Below, one piece after another: positions 8,273-18,072 of a stretch of 64,000 nucleotides of DNA (the stretch's first letter is position 1; every line of letters starts with the position of its first letter). Origin of the DNA: Coccinella septempunctata (Eukaryota > Arthropoda > Insecta > Coleoptera > Coccinellidae); assembly GCF_907165205.1 (NCBI RefSeq), contig NC_058196.1:12504501-12568500 (forward strand). The letters run 5' to 3'. Below the pieces are notes generated by a model that did no database searches, had not been told where the DNA came from, and saw only the letters and a program-made list of their open reading frames with translations. The translations under genes were made by a program, and so were the position numbers.

Positions 8273-10782
8273 CGTTTCAGAAGACCTCCATCAATCTTCA
8301 GCGTTTCCCATTGTGCCCAATACGACTTTACATTCTGGCTCAGTCTGGATACTTCTTCCCAAGAAGGTCGTCTACCGCTCTTCTTCCAACTCAGGATTAC
8401 TTTCAAGTCGTTATCTTCCTCTTGTGCTCTTTGAATTTCTTCAGGTAGCCAGTCGTCTTCGATTACGGTGGTTCGCCTTAAATCGATCTTTTCTTCCAGG
8501 CGCGAACAATGGCTGCAATTTTCGGGACAAGGTCTTCTTGATAACGCGTCTGCATTGCGATGGCTTGTCCCCGCTTTGTGTTCAGTGTCAAAGTCATACT
8601 CTTGCAGCCTCTCAATCCATTTAGCCACTTGTCCTTCCGGGTTCTTAAAACTCAGGAGCCATTTCAAAGCAGCATGGTCCGTTCTTAGTAAGAATTTCCT
8701 TCCGTACAAATATTTGTAGAAATGTTCTACGGACTTGATGACTGCTAAAAGTTCTCTCCTGGTCACGCAATAATTCCGTTCTGGTTTGGACAACACCTTG
8801 CTGAAGTACCCGATGACTCTTTCCTGTCCATCCTGGACTTGCGATAGAACGCCGCCAATGGCTGTATTACTGGCGTCGGTGTCGAGCACAAATTTACCTT
8901 CAGCCCTTGCGTAACTCAGAACTGGAGCTGTGACCAGAGCCTTTTTCAATCGTTCGAAGGCTTCAGCGCAATCATCGGACCATATGTACTCCTGTCCATC
9001 TTCCGTCAATTTCGTCAGCGGCTTGGCAACGTTAGCAAAACCAGATACAAATCTTCTATAATAAGTGCAAAGGCCTAAAAAACTCCGCAACTCACTTTTG
9101 TCTTTCGGTATAGGCCATTCCTGCACTGCCTTGATCTTATCCGGATCAACTTTCACACCTCCCCGTGAAACTACGTGTCCTAAATATTTCACTTCTGTGC
9201 GAAACAGATTACACTTTTTAGGACTTAGCTTTAGGTTGGCATCACGAAGTCGCTGGAAAACTTCGGATAGGTTGTGTAGGTGATCTTGGAATGATTTTCC
9301 CACTACTATCACATCATCAAGATACACCAGACAAGTTTTCCAGGAGAGCCCTCTCAATATTGTCTCCATCAGACGTTCAAATGTGGCAGGAGCATTGCAT
9401 AGACCGAAAGGCATAACTTTAAACTGCCACAGACCCGTTCCAATACTGAAGGCAGTCTTTTCTTTGTCTTTTGGATCCAAGCCAACCTGCCAATATCCAC
9501 TCTTCAGATCCAAGGTGGAAAACCAACGTGATCCTGACAGTGTAACAAGGGTATCATCAATTCTCGGTAAGGGATAGCTGTCCTTTTTCGTGGCCTGATT
9601 GAGCTGCCTATAGTCTACGCAGAATCTAGTAGTTCCATCCTTCTTCTTCACTAATACTACGGGCGATGTCCAGGGGCTATCTGACGGTTCGATTACACCT
9701 TCTCTCGCCATGTCTTCAATAATCCTTTCAGCTTCTTCTCTTTTTGCCAGAGGAAGACGTCTAGGATGCTGTCGGATAGGTTGTGCATCACCAGTGTTGA
9801 TTTTATGCTGCACAACATCAGTCTTCCCTGCTTTTCCGTCCGTAGCAAAAACGTCGGAGAACGTTTGAACCAATTTTCTCACTTCGAGTAGTTGGTATCG
9901 GTCGAGCTCTTGACATTTTGAAGTGAGGAGGGACACCAGTTCTTCAGAATTGCTTTGCGATTTTGAGACTTCTGCAGTACTAATCCCACCCGAAATATGG
10001 TAAACAGGTACACCACGTCCAATCAAGGTATCCTTCTTCAAGGTGACTGGAAACATGTTGACATTTAGTAATCGGATGGGAATGCTGTCTCTTACCCTTA
10101 CCAAGGTCTTCCCAAGTAATAGTCCTTTAGCTAAAGTTGTATCGTCAGAGGGCTCAATTACTCTCACGCAGCCACTCCTCATTACATCGTCACATCTTCC
10201 AGTCACTATGCCTTCAGTTCGCCCTGGCAACGTGATGTCCTCGGTCAGTCGAATCCGATATATCTTGTCCTCCACATCATTGAATGGAATCTCTTCACTT
10301 CCTAGCCGAAGTACATCACTCTTCAAATCCAATTGGCATCCAAGCTTCTTAACAAGGTCCAATCCCAGAATAACTTCTTCCGTGATTCCAGCTACCAGAA
10401 CTTCGTGGTTAACTGATGTGTTTCCTAATTCAATAGTGGAGACGATCGATCCATAAGTCGGTATTTCTTGTCCAGACGCAGTTCGAAGTTTGATCCTAAC
10501 TGGGCGAATCTCCAATCCTTCAGCAATTTCTGGACGCACAATGGTTTTGGTCGAGCCAGTGTCTACCAGTATTTTCACATTTCGATCATTTATCTTTCCA
10601 GGGATAACTATGCTTGATAAATCCTTAGACATTATTCCTCGGATTATCACTTCGGGGGCATTTTTGGCTTGGGTCGATTTATGCCCCTTATCACCGACCC
10701 CTTTTAGTTTCCCTGCTGTGACTCTTTTTCCAATTCTGGACAGTTTCGCTTGAGATGCCCACTTTTGTTGCAGTTCCAGCAC
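8230..10782 (-). CDS. Gypsy-A2 protease, reverse transcriptase and RNase H
   Basis: 850 codons open. Protease with VDTGSTKT (residues about 71-78). RT has FCVDYRQLN, LDLKSGYWQ, FGLCNAPATF and YLDD; RNase H has LDTDASN, a Glu in RRELLA, RTDHAALKWL and HRNADALSRR. The order and motifs are Ty3/gypsy. The frame overlaps the end of gag by about 79 bp in the -1 frame; the overlap holds a GGAAAAAGAG run that could be the slip site. It ends by a single-base deletion at about 8271; integrase carries on in the next frame. No chromodomain is seen. Confidence 0.93.
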   Translation of the reverse strand: MLELQQKWASQAKLSRIGKRVTAGKLKGVGDKGHKSTQAKNAPEVIIRGIMSKDLSSIVIPGKINDRNVKILVDTGSTKTIVRPEIAEGLEIRPVRIKLRTASGQEIPTYGSIVSTIELGNTSVNHEVLVAGITEEVILGLDLVKKLGCQLDLKSDVLRLGSEEIPFNDVEDKIYRIRLTEDITLPGRTEGIVTGRCDDVMRSGCVRVIEPSDDTTLAKGLLLGKTLVRVRDSIPIRLLNVNMFPVTLKKDTLIGRGVPVYHISGGISTAEVSKSQSNSEELVSLLTSKCQELDRYQLLEVRKLVQTFSDVFATDGKAGKTDVVQHKINTGDAQPIRQHPRRLPLAKREEAERIIEDMAREGVIEPSDSPWTSPVVLVKKKDGTTRFCVDYRQLNQATKKDSYPLPRIDDTLVTLSGSRWFSTLDLKSGYWQVGLDPKDKEKTAFSIGTGLWQFKVMPFGLCNAPATFERLMETILRGLSWKTCLVYLDDVIVVGKSFQDHLHNLSEVFQRLRDANLKLSPKKCNLFRTEVKYLGHVVSRGGVKVDPDKIKAVQEWPIPKDKSELRSFLGLCTYYRRFVSGFANVAKPLTKLTEDGQEYIWSDDCAEAFERLKKALVTAPVLSYARAEGKFVLDTDASNTAIGGVLSQVQDGQERVIGYFSKVLSKPERNYCVTRRELLAVIKSVEHFYKYLYGRKFLLRTDHAALKWLLSFKNPEGQVAKWIERLQEYDFDTEHKAGTSHRNADALSRRPCPENCSHCSRLEEKIDLRRTTVIEDDWLPEEIQRAQEEDNDLKVILSWKKSGRRPSWEEVSRLSQNVKSYWAQWETLKIDGGLLKRCWKMKMELSRDFS

Positions 10783-11953
10783 ACAGTATCCTTTTTCCTA
10801 GTTTGTGATATTCTGCGGATTTCTTCTCTGACAATGTCCTCAATAGATCGGTCTGTTTCTTGGACTTGTCTTACACGAAGGTGTCCTCTATGCGACGCTT
10901 GCTTCGCTGCCTCTATTTCCAAAGCCTGGGCTAAGGCATCATCTATGGTTCTAGGGCGTGCTAGTCTCAGGGCTTGTTGTATTTCGCTATCCTTTATCCC
11001 ATCCACGAATGTCTGGATTGATAGCTGTTCCAGGAAGCTATCTGGAGCAGATGGATAAGCCAGCCTGACTAATCTCGCCACATCAGCTTCAAACTCCTGG
11101 AGATTTTCCCCTGTTTTCTGCACTCGGTTCTTAATTTGTGCATGGTATACTTGTTGCAGATGAGCATCGCCATATCTCATCTGAAGTTTCGATGTAAGAA
11201 CTTCGTAACAGGCTTGTTGACTCTCCGGAATTGTTTGCAGAATGTTGAGTGCCTCTCCTCGCAGAGCTATTATCAATGCCGTGGCTTTTTCGTTATCGTT
11301 CCAATTGTTCGCCAGCGCAGCAGCTTCAAACTGTTTTTGATATGTCGACCAGGGTATTTTTCCATCAAAAGTTGGAGGCTTGATCTTCATTCTACTACCT
11401 TCGCCGTCATTTTCCGCTTTCGCTGTGCTGTAGGGTGATGAAGCCAGAATATCTGTTCTGTTTGGCATTCTTTTCAAGGAATCTATCAATTTGGCATGAT
11501 GTTCAATTAATCCTGCCATTTCTTCAAATTTTTCATTAACTTCGTCATAAACTTTGTCAAACTTTTTATCAACTTCGCCAAATTTTTCGTTCACTATATC
11601 AAACTTTTCGTCTACTTTATCAAATTTTTCATTTATGGTTTTCAGTTTCTCATCCAATTTATCTGTTAGTTGACTCACCACATCATTACAATTTTCCTTA
11701 ATCTGGTCCATTTTTCGTTCAATTTACAAGAGTTCTCGTCCATTTTCTCATTTAATTTTCGAGAATTTTCTTCCATTTGTTCATTCAACTTACATGAGTT
11801 CTCGTCCATTTTCTCATTCAACTTACAAGAGTTCTCGTCCATTTTCTCATTCAGTTTTTGAGAATTTTCTTCCATTCTTTCGTTCATCTTACTCAAAAAG
11901 TCCATTACCGCTTGAGTCTCCATCGCGTTCTGTAGTCTTGTGGTCACTGGCAT
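10704..11953 (-). pseudogene. Gypsy-A2 gag (one frameshift)
   Basis: Starts at ATG 11953, same start as in Gypsy-A1. The N-terminal coiled coil has five 11-residue units. One A missing in a run near 11712 puts the rest (ATG-like Met at 11711 onward, 335 codons) in another frame. The central gag core and a complete CCHC knuckle C-X2-C-X4-H-X4-C (near 10737-10790) follow. The product would form the particle and bind the RNA. Without the one lost A it would read through to the stop at 10704. Confidence 0.9.
11710..11880 (-). repeat. 33-bp tandem repeats in Gypsy-A2 gag
   Basis: Five 33-bp units (RMEENSQKLNE, KMDENSCKLNE twice, QMEENSRKLNE, KMDENSCKLNE). Gypsy-A1 has three full units plus a short one. 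Confidence 0.85.
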
Positions 11954-12145
11954 GAACTCCAAATATCCAAAATTATTTATTTAATTTGAGCGATGTTGAA
12001 CCGCACACTTGACACCAATGTAACGTTTTCTTCGCTTGATTAAAACGTCCAACTTATTAAATTATTTATTTACACTTAATACACTTATAATTCACAAACT
12101 AACTATCACACTACTATTTATTTCCACTCTTGTTTATTTCCACTA

Positions 12146-12182
12146 TAGTCTATCCAAATCCGAGAGGCCAGCGTAAACAAAC
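12146..12182 (+). repeat. Left terminal inverted repeat of Tc1-like element
   Basis: Matches the reverse complement of 14328-14364 with a few differences. Confidence 0.85.
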
Positions 12183-12399
12183 TGACTAACGCGTGATATT
12201 ATTTAAGGTACTCCTCTTATTGGTCAAAGCTTCAGGAACGCCATGTTTGCATGTGGGAGTAATGCAGAACCGCATTACGTTTGATTCATTGATTGTATGC
12301 GAATTGTTGTGCAGAACTGCAGAGATCATTCATTGCTTTTTCTTTCGTAAATTGGTTTATAGTTGTAGCAAGTTATTCAAGTTACAAGCATTTAAGATA

Positions 12400-14103
12400 A
12401 TGTCAAGTACTGATACTGCTGAGGAATCGCGTGTTGACTTAAGTCCTCCAAAAAAGAGACGTCTGAAAGGACACTTCAGTGCCGAGATAAAAGATATGAT
12501 TTTGAATACTTATAAAATTGAGATTATTCAAAATGCAGGAATGTGTTTAAAGGACGTAGAACTCCGAGTTGCTGAGAGACTTGGCATTGGAGCTCGAAGT
12601 GTTAGGAGAATTATTTCCGAATACATAAATTCCGGTGTTCTATCACAGCCGGCAACAAATCAAAATCGGACCACCAAATGGGAGTAGGGACTCCCTGATA
12701 AGGATCAGATTTCGATAAAAATGTAATACGGCGAAAAGTTCACGAGTTTTTCTTCAGAAATGAACACCCGACTATAGAGAAAGTATTAAAAATAGTTAAT
12801 GAAGACTCGAACCTGCCAAATTTTAAGAAGAGTACCTTCTCTATAATATTGAAAAAACTTAATTTCAAATATGGACGTCGCAAACGCAACAGTTTTTTAA
12901 TGAACCGTGACGACATTAAATGTTGGAGAAGAAACTATCTCACAAAAATTAGGACCTTCCGTGATGAAAACAGGAAGATTTACTGCTTGGATGAAACTTG
13001 GGTAAATACCGGTCATACTAAATCCAAAGTGTGGACCGATAAAACAGTTACATCTTCTCGGCAAGCGTTACTTGCTGGATTATCTACTGGATTAAAAATC
13101 CGTCTGGGTAGGTCTTGAATTTTGAGTTTAACGAGAATCAACGATCGATTGACGGATGAACGTCAATTAGTTTTCAGTCGATAAGTTGGTTATAAGCATT
13201 CTGAATATCATTTTTGCACCAAATAATTATCTATACACCCCCATTTGATGATTCTCAACTGCTACTCCTCCAATATATTCGGAAATATGAAAGTTTCAAT
13301 GATTTCCTTCGGGAAATCGAATGCCAAATCGTTGATCGAGCAATCAAAGTTTTGTGAAACTTGATGTAAGTACCTTTTAGGTGGAAAACAATTTCAACAT
13401 TCTTTTTCAAATGAAGTTAATATATTTTTCCAGGCAAAGGGCAAAGAATTATAGTGTGTCATATTGGCAGTGACACTGGTTTTTTAACTGGAGGACTCTG
13501 GACTTTCCAATCCAAAAAAACTGGTGACTACCATGAAGAAATGGATGGTCAGTCCTTCGAAAAGTGGTCGAGGGTATACTTCCTAAATTGGAGGAAAATT
13601 CTATAGTAGTTTTAGATAATGCTCCTTACAATTCAAGGAAAATGGAAAAAATTCCTAATTCACAATTCAGAAAGAGTGATATCCAACAATGGTTGAGGGA
13701 GAAAAATATTGATTTCACCCCTGACCTCATAAAAGCGCAATAGTTGCAGAACAAAGAAAACTTTGAAAAATACATCGTGGATGAAACCGCAAAGGCCCAA
13801 AATATTACTGTACTTAGATTACCGCCCTACCACTGCGAACTGAACCCTATTGAATTGATTTGGGCCGATGTCAAGAATTTTGTGGCAAATAAAAACACCA
13901 CATTTAAAATGGCTGACGTCCAAAATCTTTTTCAAGAGGCCCTCTCACGGGTTACTTCCGAAAGATGGAGAAAGTGCGTGAAACATGTCAAACAAAAAGT
14001 TGAGGTAGACATGTGGAAACTGGATAATATTATGGATGATATAACAACAGTCATCGTCAACTTAGAGGAAAGTTCTGCATCTTCTGACGACACTACGGGG
14101 TAG
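12400..14103 (+). pseudogene. Tc1-like transposase (DDE), frame-broken, one predicted intron
   Basis: ATG at 12400. A basic stretch PPKKRRLK lies near residue 16, then a helix-turn-helix region (to the stop at 12685-12687). The frame continues after a shift at about 12720. First catalytic Asp in YCLDETW (near 12988); second in VVLDNAPYNS (near 13613); Glu in ELNPIELIW (near 13850). Between the second Asp and that Glu I count 78 codons, counting an in-frame TAG at 13741-13743 as one. A further shift lies near 13548. The C-terminus is acidic/serine rich, stop at 14101-14103. It would cut and insert at TA. This copy is dead. Confidence 0.85.
13108..13433 (+). other. Predicted spliceosomal intron in the transposase
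   Basis: Starts GTAGGT, ends with a pyrimidine-rich TATTTTTCCAG, 326 bp, with stops in all frames. Joining the flanks keeps the frame and restores a Gly-Lys-Gly-Gln run typical of this protein family. Confidence 0.75.
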
Positions 14104-14534
14104 TCACTTTTACAAAAAAAAATATTGTTACACATTTATATACATAGTATTTATTAAAGTGAGAACTTTAGATTAATTGTTCATTACTGAGACTCGTAGA
14201 TAAGCATACATATTTTTCACCGGAACTGGAACACTCAAAAAGTTTTAAAATATAACGCTCTCGGAATTCAATTTATTAGTACACCTCTGCGTTATCACGT
14301 TCTTGACGCGTGATCACTGCATGCTGTAATGTTTACCGCTGGCCTCTTGGATTTGGATATACTATAGTCGCTTGCACTATTACTGTACTTGTACTTCCCT
14401 ACCTGCTCCTCCGCTGGGCTTATATAGGCGCCGGAAACATTCAGGTACCTTCGCGAACCTTTCGCGATTCTTCTAGAAGGAAGCGACCGCCCTGGTTCTC
14501 GAAAGGTCCGACCGCAAGGGCCGGACTGGTTACA

Positions 14535-16995
14535 CTATTTTGTAGAAATCACCATTTATGCTTTGGTTGCCTCAGTAGCTTCCATGACCTTAAAAGTTGT
14601 AAATCTACATCCGCTTGTAAAAAATGTAACAGAAAAAATCATCACACTACATTGCATTTTGACCGTGAATATGACCGAACCGACGCCACTGCTAGTGCTA
14701 ACGCCAACGGCCGGAACCCAGAAAGTCCGAGTGGTCAAGATACTCCCTCGATGGAAACGCAACGCTCGCAGGTACTGTGCTCGGCTGGGTCCCCGGTCTC
14801 GCGATCGCAAGTATTGCTTTGTACTGCTTTAGTCGAAATTAAAACAGGAAAAGGAAATTTCAAACAATTTCGCGCTGTTTTGGACTCTGGATCTGAAATT
14901 TCAATTATTTCTCAGAGATGTTTTTCCGCTTTGAACATTCGTAGTTCTCCGTGCAGCACAGTTATTAATGGAATCGGAAATGAATCGCATTTACAAAACA
15001 TAGGTGAAGTTGAACTCTCTATCAGATCCATCGGATCGGATGATCCTTTGTTTATCATAAACGCCAACGTTCTTCCTAACATATGCGGAAAACTTCCTTC
15101 GAGTAAAATTACTACACAGTCTTGGCATTATTTGGATAAGTTGAAGTTGGCAGATCCTAAGTATTATTGTCCGGGAGATATTGACGTCCTTTTAGGTGCG
15201 GACTTATTTTCGAAAATTTTACTAAACAATCACATTCAGGGTCAAAACGGGGGTCCAGACGCGCTACATACGGTATTTGGGAACGTTTTAATTGGAAAGA
15301 TAAATACTGCTTCAACGAATTCGGTTCATTCACTATTTTGTGGAAGTCATTGTGATATGAATGCGTCAATGAAAAATTGTTTTGATTTAGAGTCTATACC
15401 GGAATTCGATAACGGTACAGAGACGGATGTTTGTGAAGTAATCTTCCGCGAGAATCATTACAGAAATGGAGAAGGGCGTTACGTGGTATCCCTTCCATTT
15501 AAGGAAACATTCCCGTTATTTCCGGGAAGTAGAGATTTAGCTGTGCTGCGTGTTTTGTCACTTGAAAGCCGTTTATTGAAAAATCCAAATTTATACAAGG
15601 AATATTGTTCGGTGATGAGGGAGTACTTGGAGTTGTCTCATATGGAAATTGTAGATCCCACACAGAGCACCGATAATTTTTATTTGCCACATCATGCTGT
15701 ACTTCGTCCCGAAATGACGAGTACTAAACTGCGGGTAGTTTTCAATGCCTTAGCAAGACTGCCAAATCATTCCAAAACATTGAACGATTGTCTCCATACA
15801 GGTCCCAAACTTCAAACGGATATAAGTACTATTTTGATTAGTTTTCGATTGAAGAAAATATTATGGTTCACTGCAGATATCAAACAAATGTACCGCCAGA
15901 TTTTAGTAGCACCAGAATTTCGAGATTACCAGCGAATTGTTTTTCGATTTTCACCTTCTGACAATATTAGTGACTTTCGAATGAGGACGGTTACCTTTGG
16001 TTTCAACTGCGCTCCTTTTCTCGCTTTACGCACCTTACGCCAACTAGCTATTGATGAAAAGCGTTACTTTAGTGCAGCATAGAATATTTTAACAGATGAC
16101 ACGTATATTGGTGATTCATTAAGCGAGGCACAGCTTTTACGCGATGATCTCATCAATATATTAGCAAAAGGGGGTTTCGAGCTAAGCAAGTGGGCAAGCA
16201 ATGACCACAGATCTTTAGAAGATTTACCCCAAGAATTAATTTCCTCTAATCCTCTCGCTTTCGGATCGGAACATGATGATTCCATTAAAATTCTTGGTCT
16301 TCATTGGGATCCACGTCAGGATTGTTTTCTTTATTGGGTCAGAGTTGGCAAGGATCTTCGATCCTTTGGGATTCCTCGCACCTGTTACATTTCTATGCAA
16401 GTACCTATCCAAAAATTATGGCTTTCAGGACACGGCTCTGATGATACTCCAGATCAAGAAATTTCAAGGGTTTGGTTGAAGTATAAAGGAGTGTTGAACC
16501 TTTTATCGACAATTCAGATCCCTCGGTATATCCTTTTTGATACAAACAACGTATCGGAAATTCATGCTTTCGCGGACGCGTCCGAACGGGGTTATGGGAC
16601 TTCGGTCTACCTGAGGGTCATAAAGGAAGATAACGTACAAACATTTCTTATATGCGTGAAGTCGAAGGTGCCTCCTTGTTCAAGGAAGATTTCTATCGCT
16701 AGGATGGAACTTTGCGGGGCAGTTTTGCTAACGAAGGTGGTTCTTGGGGTCAAGTCAATTTTGCAAAATAAGATTCATGTCAGCAATTTCTACGCCTATA
16801 CCGACTCCCAAATAGTTCTTGCATGGTTGAACGCAAACCCAAATCGCTGGCAAACGTTTGTTGCCAACCGGGTAGCATATATCCAGGAGAATTTCGATTC
16901 ATCGCATTGGAGGTATGTAAAATCTCAACTAAACCCAGCTGACGCAGCTTCTCGTGATCTTTTTCCTTCGGAATTATTGAACAATCAGATTTAGT
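14535..16995 (+). pseudogene. BEL-1 gag end, protease, RT and RNase H
   Basis: Zinc knuckles read on from 14539 (CFGCLSSFHDLKSC, CKKCNRKNHH). Protease: VLDSGSEISII near 14877. BEL-type RT: PHHAVLRPEMTSTKLRVVFN near 15690, TADIKQMYRQI near 15870. An in-frame TAG at 16080-16082 ends the first open stretch. The RT active-site box follows as TYIGDS, so the first Asp of the Y-x-D-D motif is Gly. RNase H: AFADASERGYGTSVYL near 16568 and YTDSQIVLAWL near 16798. A frameshift lies near 16300-16400. The open frame extends left of 14535 only because it runs through the gypsy LTR. Confidence 0.9.
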
Positions 16996-18072
16996 TTCAG
17001 GGACCTGAATTTCTACATACGAAAATTTGGGAAACAGAAACAGTAGAATTAAAGAATAGTGAAGAGGAACGCAAAACTGCTCCACTTGTTTCAGAAGAAC
17101 ATCATTTTGTGGATGATTTGATGAATAACATTTCCTCATTTTCTCGCCTTCAACGCGTTATAGGATTGATATTGCGTTTCATTTTCAATTGTCGAAAGCC
17201 TAGCGAAAAACGGCTTGGCTCTATGACTTCTTTCGAGATGAATAACGCTCTCAATTTATTGATAAAACGCACACAGTCAGTGTGTTTTGCTTCAGAAATT
17301 CCCGGAGTCAAATTTTCAAAACCTCTGAGAAAGTTGAATGTTTTTTTTTTATGATGAAAATATTTTACGTGTAGGGGAAAGGTTAACGTACGCTGACCTC
17401 AGTTACGATCGGAAGCATTCTATTTTGCTTCCCAGAAATGGACGTCTTGTTCATTTATTGATAGAGTTCCACCATATCAAATATTTACATGCTGGTAAAC
17501 AGACAACATAATTTCTTCTTTCTCGGAAATTTTGGATTTTATCCGCACGTCGTGCTATACGATCGGTTTTGTCGAAATGCCTCAAATGCTGGAGAACCAG
17601 CCCATCTCCTATGCAGCCTAAGATGGGTAATCTACCTTTGCCCAGAATATCTCAAGTAAAGCCATTTTTACATTCCGGTGTTGACTACGGAGGTCCTTTC
17701 ACAATATTCATGAGTCGATATCGAGGCGCCAAGAAATGTAAAACTTACATATGTTTATTTGTTTGCATGTCAACTAAGGCCATGCATCTGGAGTTGGCCT
17801 CGGATTTGAGCAGTGATGCTTTTTTGGCATTTTGTCTCGCGGCGAGGTCGATGCGCGCATCTATATTCCGATCAGGGTACTTATTTCGTGGGATCCAGTA
17901 ACAGAATTAAAAATATGCGTAGGGATACAGCGATTACTGAAACTATCAAACATCACTTTCTCCCGGGTAACGCACCCCATATGGGTGGACTGTGGGAGTC
18001 AGGCATCAAAGCGGTGAAAAGGGTAATCGGTGAACAAGTTCTCACCTTCGAAGAATATTATATTGTTTTAAC
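16996..18072 (+). pseudogene. BEL-1 integrase, N-terminal and core part
   Basis: Pieces in shifting frames: linker (17109-17354), HHCC region (about 17460-17610), core start HSGVDYGGPF near 17670, CMSTKAMHLELASD near 17767, a broken D-x-G-T-x-F region near 17870, and APHMGGLWESGIKAVKRVIG near 17975. It stops in the middle of the IN frame at the 8-bp duplicated site 18065-18072 and resumes at 20458. Confidence 0.85.

Larger units (their letters stand above)
12146..14364 (+). mobile_element. Tc1/mariner-superfamily transposon with an intron, inside the Gypsy-A2 LTR
   Basis: 2219 bp flanked by TA. Terminal inverted repeats start TAGTCTATCCAAATCCGAGA on the left and TAGTATATCCAAATCCAAGA on the reversed right end, and stay alike for about 35 bp. 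It holds one transposase gene in the + direction, broken by at least two frameshifts and stops. TA target, TIRs and the DDE-type transposase fit the Tc1/mariner superfamily; the long spacing between the second Asp and the Glu is unlike classic Tc1. Confidence 0.9.
6190..14534 (-). mobile_element. Gypsy-A2, near-complete Ty3/gypsy retrotransposon with macro domain
   Basis: About 6.1 kb of own sequence plus a 2.2-kb transposon inside its 5' LTR. Both LTRs are 295 bp once that insertion is removed and differ at two bases. The 4-bp target duplication is CTAT (6186-6189 and 14535-14538). Order on the minus strand: LTR, primer site, gag, protease, RT, RNase H, integrase, macro domain, CCCH finger, polypurine tract, LTR. 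One frameshift in gag and one at the RNase H/integrase border are the only breaks I found, both single-base losses. It is tail-to-tail with Gypsy-A1, which belongs to the same family but has a clearly different LTR central part. Confidence 0.93.
12019..14534 (-). repeat. Gypsy-A2 5' LTR, split by a Tc1-like transposon
   Basis: LTR sequence 12019-12145 and 14367-14534 (127 + 168 = 295 bp) with TA duplicated at the break (12144-12145 and 14365-14366). Confidence 0.93.

Noticed and set aside
11710..11880. CRISPR-like array
   Set aside because: The units are contiguous 33-bp coding repeats in gag without spacers.
14310..14534. N-terminus of the 590-codon frame starting at 14310
   Set aside because: These codons come from the transposon end and the gypsy LTR; the BEL protein only begins after 14534.
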